Both the position numbers and the translations under genes were made by a program. Below are positions 1-8,494 of a stretch of 64,000 nt of DNA, in pieces (position 1 is the stretch's first letter; every line of letters begins with the position of its first letter). Source of the stretch: Aromatoleum buckelii (lineage in GTDB: Bacteria > Pseudomonadota > Gammaproteobacteria > Burkholderiales > Rhodocyclaceae); the NCBI RefSeq assembly GCF_012910785.2, contig NZ_WTVH02000001.1, forward strand, positions 270,343 to 334,342, read 5' to 3'. The notes beneath the pieces are model-generated. The model was not told the DNA's origin. It saw only the letters and a list, made by a program, of their open reading frames with translations, and made no database searches.

Positions 1-2
1 TC

Positions 3-662
3 CACGCTGGTCTTTACTATGCGCCCGGCTCGCTCAAGGCGCGGTTATGCGTCGAGGGGCGCGAAATGCTCTACGCGTTCTGCCAGGAGCGGATGATCCC
101 CATGCGCGCTGCGACATGCTCGTCGTCGCGGCGCGCGCCGAAGCCGACGGCGTGGGCGACCTGCGCGAGCTCGATCGAGCGGCAGTTGCCGCGCTTGAAC
201 CGGCGCTGGACGTCCACGCGGCGCTGCTGTCGCCTTCGACGGGCATTGTGGACAGCCACGCGCTGATGCTTGCGCTGCTCGGCGACGCCGAACGCGACGG
301 CGCAATGTTCGCATTCGGTAGTCCGGTGCTGAGTGGACATTCCGATCCCCGAGCCCGGCGGGCTTGGGGTGCATCTGACGCTCGATCTGGGCGGGCAGGC
401 GTAGTTCGGACCGGACGTCGAATGGATCGACGCGCCCGCCTACGACGTCGATCCCGTACGGGCGCAGCGTTTTTACGCCGCGATCCGCAGCTGGTGGCCG
501 GCATTCGAAGACGGACGGCTCGTGCCGGGATATGCCGGGGTGCGCCCGAAGATCGCAGGGTCGTGCATGCCGGAAGCGGACTTCCGCCTGGATGGGCCGA
601 GCCGGCACCACGTGCCAGGCTTGATTCACCTGTTCGGCATCGAATCGCCAAGCCTCACGGCA
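3..662 (+). pseudogene. L-2-hydroxyglutarate oxidase-like FAD oxidoreductase, decayed
   Basis: The window opens inside this gene. Frame 3 reads [15 protein letters not shown] and then [15 protein letters not shown], the conserved stretch just after the FAD-binding start of LhgO/YgaF-type oxidoreductases (DAO superfamily), which oxidise L-2-hydroxyglutarate to 2-oxoglutarate. At about 105 the reading moves to frame 2 ([18 protein letters not shown], later [16 protein letters not shown]). Near 340 it breaks, and it resumes in frame 3 with [13 protein letters not shown], an in-frame TAG at 402-404, [16 protein letters not shown] and [14 protein letters not shown]. Some 80-100 residues of the family's middle are missing at the 340 break. 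Two frame changes, a stop codon and a deletion rule out a working product. The family assignment is from memory of conserved motifs. Confidence 0.75.
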
Positions 663-756
663 GGGATGGCGTCGGTGCCACGTCTCCAGGATCGTGCTCC
701 GAGGGGAATACTCCTCCATGCGCTGCGCTGTCTGGCCCGACGCTTCGCCAGTGAAT

Positions 757-959
757 CGGCTGGCCTCAAGGAGCAGTTTAGCAACTCGCCCGACCTCGAC
801 AACCGAATCCTGGACGCCGTGATGGAGGCGCTGTCGGCCTTCACGTCGATGAGCAAGCAGGCGCTGGAGTCCGAGAAGATCCGCGCCGACCTCAAGTCGA
901 TTCTGCTGGGGCCCGGGAAGCTCTACGAGTCGCTCAGGGCCCAGGCAGGGAAAGGGTAG
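757..959 (+). pseudogene. 3' fragment resembling type I restriction subunit HsdR
   Basis: Frame 3 runs without a stop from the preceding remnant into about 65 residues with helical character: FSNSPDLDNRILDAVMEAL, MSKQALESEKIRADL and LLGPGKLYESLRAQ, ending at a TAG. This resembles the C-terminal helical region of type I restriction R subunits, where a PDL..AI.DA segment, an MS.QALNS segment and an LYE.LR ending are typical. There is no start codon or ribosome site of its own, and the junction at about 700-757 looks like an illegitimate fusion of two remnants. If correct, it is the last trace of a lost type I restriction-modification locus. Confidence 0.4.
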
Positions 960-980
960 ACACGCGCGCGAATCGGGCGC

Positions 981-1023
981 GAACCTGAAGTGCGAACTTC
1001 GGTGCGAACCAAAGTGCGAAACG
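981..1023 (+). repeat. Short tandem repeat, 12-13 bp units
   Basis: Three consecutive units begin with GAAC and end with GTGC (GAACCTGAAGTGC, GAACTTCGGTGC, GAACCAAAGTGC), followed by a partial fourth, GAAACG. It lies directly after the hsdR-like remnant. No function is evident. Confidence 0.5.
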
Positions 1024-1093
1024 ATCGCCACACTCGCTTGGTTGGTTCATGCAGCACTCGTGGGCGCGTCGGCGCCCGAGCACGGAGGACGTC

Positions 1094-1405
1094 ATGGAAC
1101 AGGTCGCGGCTGTGCTGGCCCTACTTGCCGTAATCGGCTACTGCTGCGTCTGTACCATCAGAAAGATCCGCAAGCGTCGCCAGGACGCAGAGCTCCCCAT
1201 TTCGCATCTTCTTCGCGACGAGCTGCAGCCGGGCGACGAGGCTGGCTCCCGCTTGACTGTCCCGACGGCCCGATTCTTCGGCTGCGCTGGACGAAAGCGG
1301 CGTGGGCCCAGCCGAGATGCCGGGTGCGGCTATCGCTGTCTCACCATAACCTTTCCACTCGATCAATGCGCGAGCGATGAGCCCGCTGAACCCCTGGGCG
1401 GGTAA
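1094..1405 (+). CDS. Small putative membrane protein, unknown
   Basis: An ATG preceded by CACGGAGGACGTC (good Shine-Dalgarno) opens 103 codons. The first 20 residues form one hydrophobic segment (VAAVLALLAVIGYCCVC) followed by a basic patch (RKIRKRRQ), as in a single-pass protein with a cytoplasmic tail. The remainder is Gly/Arg/Pro-rich, matches no family I know and may be out-of-frame read-through. The neighbours on both sides are remnants, so this could be a truncated gene whose 5' end alone is genuine. Confidence 0.3.
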   Translation: MEQVAAVLALLAVIGYCCVCTIRKIRKRRQDAELPISHLLRDELQPGDEAGSRLTVPTARFFGCAGRKRRGPSRDAGCGYRCLTITFPLDQCASDEPAEPLGG

Positions 1406-1431
1406 ATTGATATTGCGCCAGGATGAAGGCC

Positions 1432-1690
1432 TCAAGTCGCGGTCGTCGTGCGGCTCCGTGGAAACTTCAGCCTCTCGGCCAGAATTTCCTCGGCCAGCCG
1501 GTGCTCGCGCATCGTCTGATAACGCCCCGCACCGATCCCCGGATCCTCGTCCAGCGCCTTGTTCATCTCGCGCACTTCCAGGTTGCTCATCCGGCCGAAC
1601 ATCTCGTCGACCGTCGCTTCCGCTTCGGCCGCCCGATTCTTGATGCTGGAGGTTCTAACCGGGCGAACTGCTTGCCATTGAATTTAACGC
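1432..1690 (-). pseudogene. Unidentified coding remnant without a start codon
   Basis: On the minus strand one frame reads like real protein for about 65 residues (SSIKNRAAEAEATVDEMFG, RMSNLEVREMNKALDED, YQTMREHRLAEEILAERL) and ends in TGA at 1432-1434. The composition is charged and helical and looks coding, but the frame opens at a stop inside the 3' end of the kinase gene and has no ATG or GTG start. I do not recognise the family. It is most simply the 3' fragment of a lost gene. Confidence 0.25.
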
Positions 1691-4525
1691 TCCGAGGTGA
1701 GTTGCGTACTCCCGGTCGGTGCCGAGCATATGCAACGCGACGAATTCGTAGGCGATGAACTCGAGCAGCCCGGCTACGTTCTGCGCGCCATTGCCGAGGC
1801 GTGCCAGGAAATTCTCTGCTCTGCGCAGCAGGGCGGCGTGTTCGGCCCGGTGGCAGTCGAGGTCGGGATAAGCGGCCGCTTCGAGAATCTGTTCTTCGTC
1901 GCGACAATGCTGCGCCACCTCGCTCAAAACGCGCCGCGCCGCCAGCACGAGTTCGGGCGTCGGGCACCTTCCCCCCATAAGGTCCGTCAGCAGCGCATTA
2001 GCCTGTTCGACCAGAGCTCGGTGCTGGGCGTCGAGTGTCGGCTCCCCGCAGCAGTAGTGTTCATGCCAGACGAGCTGGACGAACTGCCCGTCGACCGGTC
2101 GCCGCGGCTTCCACAAGAGGTTAGCCGGATGCAGGCGTACGCAGTTACCGCCGGCGTTCTTCGCGAGGCGTACGGCGTCATCGGCACGTGCCAGCCATTC
2201 CTCGAACGGCTCGCCGGCTAGGTGTTCGGCTACGCCAAAGCTCGCGGTGACCTTGCCGACGGTCGGACAGGGCTCGGCCTCGATGGCGCGGCGCAGACTC
2301 TCGGCGAGCGTCTCGCCGGCCGCGGGGGAAGTATTTTGGGCAAGTACGAGGAACGCTGCGCCCCCCTTGCGCCCCAGTTCGTCGCCCTCGCGCAGGGTGG
2401 CGCCCGCTCGTCGCGCAATCTCGCGCAGAACATCGTCCCCGCGCTGGGAACCAAACTCGCCGGCGAAATCTTGGAAGCAATCGATGTCAAACAAGATCAG
2501 CGACGGCGCTTGGTCACGCCGGGCTCCGGTGCGAATGGCATGGCGCGAAGCGTACTCGATGCGCCGGAGGTTCCGGACACCCGTCAACGGATCGATTCCG
2601 GAGACAGCGGCGACCAAATTGGCCAGACAGACCTGCAACGCCTCGAGATCCAATGGCTTGTGCTGCACCGCGATCGCACGATCTGCCATATTGCGGATGA
2701 AGCTGGGAGCGGTTTCCCCGGTCAAAACGAGGGCCGGGATCATACTGTCGTGCAGTTCCCACACCGACTCGATGACGTCGAGGCCCGTTTCGCCATCCAT
2801 GAGCCGATAGTCCGACACCACGGCGTCCGGGCGGCGCTCGCCGAGCGCCTCGAGCATTTCGTGGCGGCTTTGTGCCGCGATGACCTCGTGTCCGACGGAC
2901 TCCAGCGCGCACTTCACGGCGTCCAGAACGGCGGGGTTATCCTCAACGAGCGCAATGCGTAGCGAACGGCGCTGCGGCCCCGGCTGCTGCGGCAGTTGGC
3001 GGGGCGCTTTGCCGAGCGGCAATTCGAGCGCGAACATGGAGCCGCGTCCAAGTCGCGATCCGACCCGAATCTGCAAACCAAGCAGCGCGGCGGTTTTGGC
3101 AACGATCGCAAGTCCGAGGCCGCTACCGCGGGTGCGGGCACCGTCGCCCAACTGCTTGAACTCCTCGAAAATCTCGCTCATTTTGTTTTCCGGAATACCG
3201 ACCCCGGTATCCCAGACCTCGACCCACGCCTTGCCACCTCGGCGCCGGCAGCCGACCAGAATTCGGCCGTGCTCGGTGTAGCGGACCGCGTTGGCGATCA
3301 GGTTGCCGAGCATGCGCTGGAACAGGACGGCGTCGGTGCGGGCCGTGAGGCGCGTCGATACATAGGTCAGCCACAGGCCCTTAAGGCGTGCTTCCGGCGC
3401 ATGAACTGCGAGCACGCTCGCAAGGATGTCGTTGATCGGAAAATCCGAGATCGTGGGCGTCACGACGCCAGCTTCGAGTTTGCTCATGTCCAGCAGGTCA
3501 GTCAGCAGCTTGCTCAAGCTGCTGACGCACTGGCGCAGATTCCCGACGAGCTTCTGGCTGCTCGCCGGCACTTCCTGTCGCAGAACGTCGAGGTACAACG
3601 TCATAGCCGCCAAGGGCTGACGCAGGTCGTGGCTCGCGGCGGCCAGAAAGCGCGACTTGGCTTCGTTCGCCCGCTCGGCCTCAGCCTTGGCCAGCACCAG
3701 TTCGTTTTCGACTGTCTTTTGCTCCGTGATGTCGAGTAGCGTCCCGAAAAGGTGCCGCGGCCGGCGGTTGTGATCCCGGATCATTTCGGCCCGGGCAAGG
3801 ACGGTCCGCGTAGGCCCGCTTCCGCTCACGATGCGGTATTCGAGCGCATATCCGGTATCGTGCTCGAAGGCGTTCCGAGTTGCCGCGTCGACCAGCAGCT
3901 GATCGTCGGGATGGAGCGTGACCCGCCACCCTTGGCCCGCAGCAGCTTCCGGCGCGAGGCCGCAGAGCTCGTACCAACGGGGATTCGCGGACAAGCAATT
4001 ACCGTCGCGGTCGAGCTGATAGATGCCGACCGGCGCGTGGGTAGCGAGCAGGCGGAAGCGCTCCTCGCTTTCCCGCAACTGCTCGACCCGCTCTTCGATC
4101 CTCGCCTCCAGCAGCGCTTTCGCCGCTTCGAGTTCGCGGCGTTGGCGGAAGAGGTCACAGAAGACCATGACCTTGCCGCGCAGCACGTGCGGCTCGAAGG
4201 GTTTGATCAGGTAGTCGACCGCGCCGAGCTCGTAGCCCTTGAACTGCATACCCCTGTTGGAAATGCCGGCCGTGACAAAAATGATCGGCAGATGGCGCGT
4301 CTTCGGATTGGCGCGCATCAGTTCGGCCGTCTCGAAGCCGTCCATGCCGGGCATCTGCACGTCGAGGAGCACGAGCGCGAATTCTCGCGTGAGCGTGTGG
4401 CGCAGCGCGTCGTTTCCCGACAGCGCCTTCACCACATCGACCTCCTGGTCGTTGAGAAGCGCCTCGATGGCGGACAGGTTTACCGGCCGATCGTCGACGG
4501 CCAATACGGCCACGCGCTCTGCCAT
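1655..4525 (-). CDS. Hybrid histidine kinase: REC-PAS-kinase-REC-degenerate GGDEF-hemerythrin
   Basis: A soluble signalling protein of 956 residues. The ATG at 4525 has GAGGAACACGAG upstream and starts directly at the first receiver (AVLAVDDRPVN; phosphoacceptor Asp in LLDVQMPGMDG near residue 55). Then come a coiled coil, a PAS fold (EERFRLLATHAPVGIYQL, about 155-270), a HisKA H-box (FLAAASHDLRQPLA), an ATPase domain (NAVRYTEHG, WDTGVGIPE, GSGLGLAIV) and a second receiver (VVSDYRLMDGETG). A diguanylate cyclase-like domain begins DPLTGVRNLRR, but its signature is RKGGAAFLV instead of GG(D/E)EF, so it is probably inactive. The last 120 residues are a bacteriohemerythrin with all expected ligands (WHEHY, DAQH, HCRDEE, HRAEH, LHMLGTDRE), an O2/NO-binding diiron domain. 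It is a stand-alone gene; no partner regulator is adjacent. Confidence 0.9.
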   Translation of the reverse strand: MAERVAVLAVDDRPVNLSAIEALLNDQEVDVVKALSGNDALRHTLTREFALVLLDVQMPGMDGFETAELMRANPKTRHLPIIFVTAGISNRGMQFKGYELGAVDYLIKPFEPHVLRGKVMVFCDLFRQRRELEAAKALLEARIEERVEQLRESEERFRLLATHAPVGIYQLDRDGNCLSANPRWYELCGLAPEAAAGQGWRVTLHPDDQLLVDAATRNAFEHDTGYALEYRIVSGSGPTRTVLARAEMIRDHNRRPRHLFGTLLDITEQKTVENELVLAKAEAERANEAKSRFLAAASHDLRQPLAAMTLYLDVLRQEVPASSQKLVGNLRQCVSSLSKLLTDLLDMSKLEAGVVTPTISDFPINDILASVLAVHAPEARLKGLWLTYVSTRLTARTDAVLFQRMLGNLIANAVRYTEHGRILVGCRRRGGKAWVEVWDTGVGIPENKMSEIFEEFKQLGDGARTRGSGLGLAIVAKTAALLGLQIRVGSRLGRGSMFALELPLGKAPRQLPQQPGPQRRSLRIALVEDNPAVLDAVKCALESVGHEVIAAQSRHEMLEALGERRPDAVVSDYRLMDGETGLDVIESVWELHDSMIPALVLTGETAPSFIRNMADRAIAVQHKPLDLEALQVCLANLVAAVSGIDPLTGVRNLRRIEYASRHAIRTGARRDQAPSLILFDIDCFQDFAGEFGSQRGDDVLREIARRAGATLREGDELGRKGGAAFLVLAQNTSPAAGETLAESLRRAIEAEPCPTVGKVTASFGVAEHLAGEPFEEWLARADDAVRLAKNAGGNCVRLHPANLLWKPRRPVDGQFVQLVWHEHYCCGEPTLDAQHRALVEQANALLTDLMGGRCPTPELVLAARRVLSEVAQHCRDEEQILEAAAYPDLDCHRAEHAALLRRAENFLARLGNGAQNVAGLLEFIAYEFVALHMLGTDREYATHLGALNSMASSSPG

Positions 4526-4997
4526 CTCTCGTGTTCCTCTTCGCTGGACCCCGCTTGATCGGGGTGAATTTAGACCTGCATCACTGATGTCGGCGCGCAA
4601 ACGCTCTACGCCCTGTATCGCTCGCGTCGGCAGCAGCCCTTTGCCGCCGGACAATTGCGACCCGAATCACGGCTCGCAAGCCCAGTGTGAGGAGGTGCGG
4701 CGCCGCTGATCGCGTTCAAACTACCCCATGCATGGTACGCAGGCAGCGGCAGTCGCGTCTAGCCCGAGATCAACTGGCGCCCGTGCCAATGGAAACCCAG
4801 CTTGCCCGAAACGGGGAGCAGCACCGGAGGCCTCGGTAAAGGCTGCTGCTCGTCGAGCATACGCTCGGCTCGCTGCACCCCTTTCGCGGACTTCGCATCC
4901 GCTTCGAGCGCATCCCCGTCATTGGCTACGAAGCCTTCGAGATCGCCTGCTGCATCTTCTGCTGGCAACACTTGCAGAAGGCATAGACTTCATTTTG

Positions 4998-5084
4998 CTA
5001 GAGCTTCTTGGCTTGCTGCAAAACGCTGCGAGGGCCAAAGTGCGCAAGCTCGGCACTCCGAGCAGGTCGATAGTTGGAACACAT
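4998..5084 (-). pseudogene. 5' fragment of an SRAP (YedK/HMCES-like) gene
   Basis: An ATG opens the peptide MCSNYRPARSAELAHFG, which matches the start of SOS-response-associated peptidases: Cys2 is the catalytic residue that crosslinks abasic sites in ssDNA, followed by the NYRP/NRYA motif. The frame stops after 28 codons, whereas family members have about 220. The other 4526-5332 sequence holds no continuation that I can recognise. A separate minus-strand frame at 4759-4971 looks weakly coding but is unidentified. Confidence 0.35.
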
Positions 5085-5332
5085 CTTCTGAATCCTGCCG
5101 TCATGGCGGATCGGGACGCACCGCTGCGATCTGCCGGCCCGCATGGCAGTCCCCCGCATCGGCCGGGCGAGCGTCTCGCCCAATCAGTCCGCGAACACCG
5201 CGAGGCTCGCCGGCCTGAGCAGCTCCGATCGTTTGCACGAAAAGAGCCACGGGAGATCGTCGATGTCGCAACGACGCATGAAATGCCGATAGAATATCCG
5301 ACGATTCGACATCGACCAGTGAGGACCGTCAC

Positions 5333-5674
5333 ATGCCACCTGCGAAGACCAGCAATTTTTGGTTCCAGACAAACGCCGACGTTGTCGCTCGACGCAAGAT
5401 GCTCGGCCTGAACCAGAGTGAATTCTGGATGCGGCTCGGCATCACGCAATCCGGGGCATCTCGCTATGAATCCGGGCGCACTATCCCGAATCCAGTGAAG
5501 ATCCTGCTTCAGGTGGCCTACGGTTCCGACGCGCAGACGACCGTGACAGTCGCAGAACTTCGGGAGATGCCTAAACGGCCGGAAAAGCAACCTGAAAGGC
5601 GACCGCAGAAGCTGGCTGCCAAAAAAGCTCCCCGCACGAACGATCAGCCGAGGGGCTTCGGCTACCTGCCGTAA
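5333..5674 (+). CDS. XRE-family helix-turn-helix protein
   Basis: 113 residues, with the ATG preceded by AGTGAGGACCGTCAC. Residues 15-65 form a helix-turn-helix of the XRE/Cro type: ARRKMLGLNQSEFWMRLGI, then TQSGASRYESGRTIPNPV with the characteristic S-RYE-G recognition helix. The tail is basic and rich in Lys/Pro/Gln (KRPEKQPERRPQKLAAKK) and probably disordered. Such small proteins act as DNA-binding repressors. The PsiF-like gene lies convergent just downstream and the upstream region is remnant DNA, so no target can be inferred. Confidence 0.85.
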   Translation: MPPAKTSNFWFQTNADVVARRKMLGLNQSEFWMRLGITQSGASRYESGRTIPNPVKILLQVAYGSDAQTTVTVAELREMPKRPEKQPERRPQKLAAKKAPRTNDQPRGFGYLP

Positions 5675-5690
5675 GTTGGCTCAAGGCAGC

Positions 5691-5936
5691 TCAGTTCCCG
5701 ACGGCATCGCGCGCGCACTTCTTGGTGAAGCTGGCACGTGCAGCGCCCGCGAGTTTCTTCTCGGTCGCCGCGACTTCGCAAGCCGCTTGTGCGTCCCGCG
5801 AACACTTCTTCATGAAGCTCGCTTTGGCGGCGCCTGACAGCTTCTTCTCGGCAGATCGAGCACTGCAAGAGCCTTCTTCCGCATGGCTTGCGAGACTGAC
5901 GAGTGCCATTAGAAGAGCCAGAATCAACGCGCGCAT
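5691..5936 (-). CDS. psiF: PsiF-repeat periplasmic protein
   Basis: 81 residues. A signal peptide (MRALILALLMALVSLASHA) precedes two copies of the PsiF repeat: SCSARSAEKKLSGAAKASFM-KKC, then AACEVAATEKKLAGAARAS-FTKKC. The paired Cys of each repeat and the K-L-x-G-A-A core match the family first seen as phosphate-starvation-inducible PsiF of E. coli. The protein should be exported; its molecular function is unknown. It is convergent with the XRE gene (16 bp between ends) and appears monocistronic. Confidence 0.85.
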   Translation of the reverse strand: MRALILALLMALVSLASHAEEGSCSARSAEKKLSGAAKASFMKKCSRDAQAACEVAATEKKLAGAARASFTKKCARDAVGN

Positions 5937-6147
5937 TTATATCTCCGCAGGGGGCTCGATCACGCCAATAGCGCAGCCAAGGTACCCCATCATCATGACG
6001 TCTTCAAGTTGAATTCTCCTGGGGTACACTCAGATCGCGATGCCGCAGAACACTTAGCCCGTTTGTAGGCGGCACCTCTCGTCGACGCTGCGGTCGTCCA
6101 GTGGGTTATGGTGGCGCCCCCCGCCCAAGACTGACCCACGAAAACGT

Positions 6148-6882
6148 ATGCGAACGCGTTCCGTCGTTGCCCTAGCCGCCCTGCTGCTAACAACCACTAA
6201 CTATGCCGCAGGCAACGGCTTTCGCAGTTGCCCGGACGCTTTCCCGGGCCCCCCTCCGGTCATCAAGCGGTCCGCGGATTGGAAGCTGCGCGAACTGTGC
6301 TACGACGCGTTCGCACTTCTGCATTCGGGCAAAACCCGCACGCCGCTGTTCGTGGTTGAGAAGCTCACCCGCGCAAGCTTGACCGACGCGGACGACGAGG
6401 AACGGACCAATCGGTTCTTCGCCGACGCCCGCCTGCCCAGATTAGAGCGCGCGCACCTCGACGATTACCACCGGTCGGGCTTCGACCGTGGTCACATGGC
6501 GCCGGCAGCTGACATGCCAACCGCTCAAGCGATGGCGCAGAGTTTTTCGTTGGCGAACGTGGTTCCCCAGGCGCCGAACAACAACAGGCGGACTTGGGCC
6601 AAAGTCGAGCGGGATACCCGGGCCTACGTGAAGCGCAGCGGCTCGACCGTTCACGTGTTTACAGGCCCCGCATGGCAAGGGCACCGAGCCACCATTGGCT
6701 CCAGTCCCGTCGCGGTACCAACCCATGTGTACAAGCTCGTGTATGACGCTACCAAGAACCGCGCGTGGGCGCACTGGCTGCCCAACACTGATGAAGCTCG
6801 CCTGGGCAGGCCCATCTCGTACGACGCGTTGACGCAGCACCTGGGGTTTGAACTGTTGCCTGGGAAGCGCCCTTCCCGCTAA
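6148..6882 (+). CDS. Secreted DNA/RNA non-specific endonuclease (NucA/NucG type)
   Basis: 244 residues with an N-terminal signal peptide (VVALAALLLTTTNYAAG). The beta-beta-alpha-metal core is clear: DYHRSGFDRGHMAPAADM contains the DRGH motif with the general-base His, and NVVPQAPNNNRRTWAKVE carries the metal-binding Asn. These enzymes cut single- and double-stranded DNA and RNA with Mg2+. Export suggests nutrient scavenging from extracellular DNA or attack on foreign DNA. No immunity gene is adjacent. The ATG lies 32 nt after a GGTGGCGCC stretch and the ribosome site is weak (CCACGAAAACGT). Confidence 0.88.
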   Translation: MRTRSVVALAALLLTTTNYAAGNGFRSCPDAFPGPPPVIKRSADWKLRELCYDAFALLHSGKTRTPLFVVEKLTRASLTDADDEERTNRFFADARLPRLERAHLDDYHRSGFDRGHMAPAADMPTAQAMAQSFSLANVVPQAPNNNRRTWAKVERDTRAYVKRSGSTVHVFTGPAWQGHRATIGSSPVAVPTHVYKLVYDATKNRAWAHWLPNTDEARLGRPISYDALTQHLGFELLPGKRPSR

Positions 6883-6975
6883 ACCTGCCGGTCGTGCGGC
6901 GGGAAGCTGCGATCAAGAATGGCGGGTGTCGAGTGACGGTGACTGGGTGCTTCCGACCCAGCCATTGCCACCATT

Positions 6976-7230
6976 ATGGGTTTAACGGCAGGTAACAAAG
7001 CAGACCCGGCATTGCTGCGGCGAGGTGAAGACGACATGGAAGTACTCGACCGGGAGGAGCTCGGCACGCCGATTCTCGAGCCGCTCCGCGCGCGTGAGCG
7101 CTTGGTACTTCGGACAATGCCGGTTGCGGCAGCTGTTGAAGGCGATCCGCTGCTGGCCGCTGCTGAGAACCGCCGCGTGATCGTCGTGACGATAGGCCGC
7201 CACGCCACACCAATTATCCACATCGTGACT
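6976..7230 (-). pseudogene. IS91-family transposase, N-terminal zinc-finger fragment
   Basis: The minus strand reads DNWCGVAAYRHDDHA..., then QRIAFNSCRNRHCPKYQ, RLENRRAELLPVEYFHVVF and a stop. This is the zinc-binding N-terminal domain of IS91/IS801-type rolling-circle transposases, normally YNSCRNRHCPKC and ELLPVPYFHVVFT. The last Cys of the zinc knuckle is replaced by Tyr and the whole catalytic domain is missing, so this is an inactive fragment of about 80 residues. Confidence 0.75.
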
Positions 7231-7250
7231 AGCAGCTGACTTACGCCAAC

Positions 7251-7826
7251 TTAAGGTGCTGCTGATGGCGTATGCCGAAAGGTGAAGTGCCCGATCTCGC
7301 GTGAGCCTTGGTCTTCAACCGCCAGCACGCGTACGCGCATTTCATGGGCTGGCATCTCGCGCAGTTCGGCGAGCTTGGACAGGAGCACCACCTCCCCGCT
7401 GGCGGCATCGAAAGGGATGTCGCGCAGCCATTCGGTGTCCCCGCCCAGCGAGGCGTCGGCGGTAATATCCAGCCGTTGCACGCCCTCCAGCGGCACCTGC
7501 AACCGGCCGACGACCACCTCGTCGTCCGTACCCACCGAACAGTTGACGCTTCCATTGAGTGGCACCCGGTACTCGCGCATCCGCCGCCCCTGTTCGGCCA
7601 GCCGGGCGACAAAGCGCGGGGTCACGACGACGCTCAGGCGTCCGGCATCGAACGCCTCGCGCACACCGCGAGTCAGGGCGGCGATGCGGTCGAGTTGCGC
7701 GCCGCAGGCCTCGCAGCCGAACAGATGCTCGTCGAGGGCATCGGTGGTCGTCTCGTCGCTGTCCCCCAACCAGTAGTCAAGCAGATCGCCGAAGTCGGGG
7801 TGATCGCGGGCGGATGTCTTCGTCAT
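7251..7826 (-). CDS. Zinc-finger anti-sigma factor
   Basis: 191 residues. The N-terminus holds a zf-HC2-type anti-sigma domain (LLDYWLGDSDETTTDALDEH, then LFGCEACGAQLDRI) with the H-x3-C-x2-C zinc/redox motif. The soluble C-terminal half (about 80-190) looks like a beta-sandwich and there is no transmembrane segment, so it probably senses a cytoplasmic signal. Its ATG overlaps the TGA of the upstream sigma factor gene (ATGA), the classic coupled arrangement of an ECF sigma and its antagonist. Confidence 0.8.
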   Translation of the reverse strand: MTKTSARDHPDFGDLLDYWLGDSDETTTDALDEHLFGCEACGAQLDRIAALTRGVREAFDAGRLSVVVTPRFVARLAEQGRRMREYRVPLNGSVNCSVGTDDEVVVGRLQVPLEGVQRLDITADASLGGDTEWLRDIPFDAASGEVVLLSKLAELREMPAHEMRVRVLAVEDQGSREIGHFTFRHTPSAAP

Positions 7827-8401
7827 GGCCGCTTCCCTCCGGATTCAATGCAAGTGCGCAGCCTCCCGATGCCCCGGTGGCGGATCACGCGCACGTTCCC
7901 GGGACTCAGGCCGAGCATGGACGCCACGTCTTCCGAAGGTCGATCTTCGTAGAAACTCATCACGAGCACAGAGCGCTCTCGCTCCGGCAGACGTTGCAGG
8001 CAGTCGGCCACGCGTTCATGGTCGAGCCGCTGCGGCGCGGTGATGTCGGCGATGGAGAGCGTATCGCCATAGCGCTCGAGCAAGGCCTCGCGGCGCCGCC
8101 AGCCACGGCGCATCTCCAGTACGGTCATGCGGCACGCGCCGAGCACGAACGACACGACGCGTCCCGGCTCGCGCAACGCGCCGCTTCGCAACTGTTCAAT
8201 GGTCAGCGTCATCACATGCTGCATCAGGTCGGAAGCGGCATGCTCGTCGCGCAGATGGCGCAGGCCATAACGACGGGCACGCGGTGCCAGCAGGCGGTAC
8301 AGGCGGGCTTCCGCGTCCAGGGCCTCGCCCGCTGGGGCCCCGGCGATGCGGCGGGCCAGCTGCGCTTCGATGTCTTCCTTGCCGACGTCTTCCGGGTCCA
8401 T
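7823..8401 (-). CDS. ECF RNA polymerase sigma factor
   Basis: 192 residues from the ATG at 8401 (an upstream in-frame start at 8467 lacks domain support). The sigma-2 region covers about residues 20-100 (LYRLLAPRARRYGLRHLRD, ASDLMQHVMTLTIEQLRSG) and sigma-4 the C-terminus (DHERVADCLQRLPERERSVL, SEDVASMLGLSPGNVRVIRH), the latter a normal helix-turn-helix. It forms an operon with the overlapping anti-sigma gene and is divergent from the metallo-beta-lactamase-fold gene, which is a natural candidate target. Confidence 0.85.
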   Translation of the reverse strand: MDPEDVGKEDIEAQLARRIAGAPAGEALDAEARLYRLLAPRARRYGLRHLRDEHAASDLMQHVMTLTIEQLRSGALREPGRVVSFVLGACRMTVLEMRRGWRRREALLERYGDTLSIADITAPQRLDHERVADCLQRLPERERSVLVMSFYEDRPSEDVASMLGLSPGNVRVIRHRGIGRLRTCIESGGKRP

Positions 8402-8494
8402 GGCGGAGCAGTATAGCCCCCGTGTCGCGCGAAAAAGCTTGTAACGATCTGCCGGGTGGCGACACATCCTGCAGTCTTTTCACAGGAGGCGTCC

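Noticed and set aside
4759..4971. 70-codon minus-strand frame starting at a GTG
   Set aside because: The sequence looks partly coding (LEGFVANDGDALEADAKSA), but there is no ribosome site and no family match; likely a remnant.
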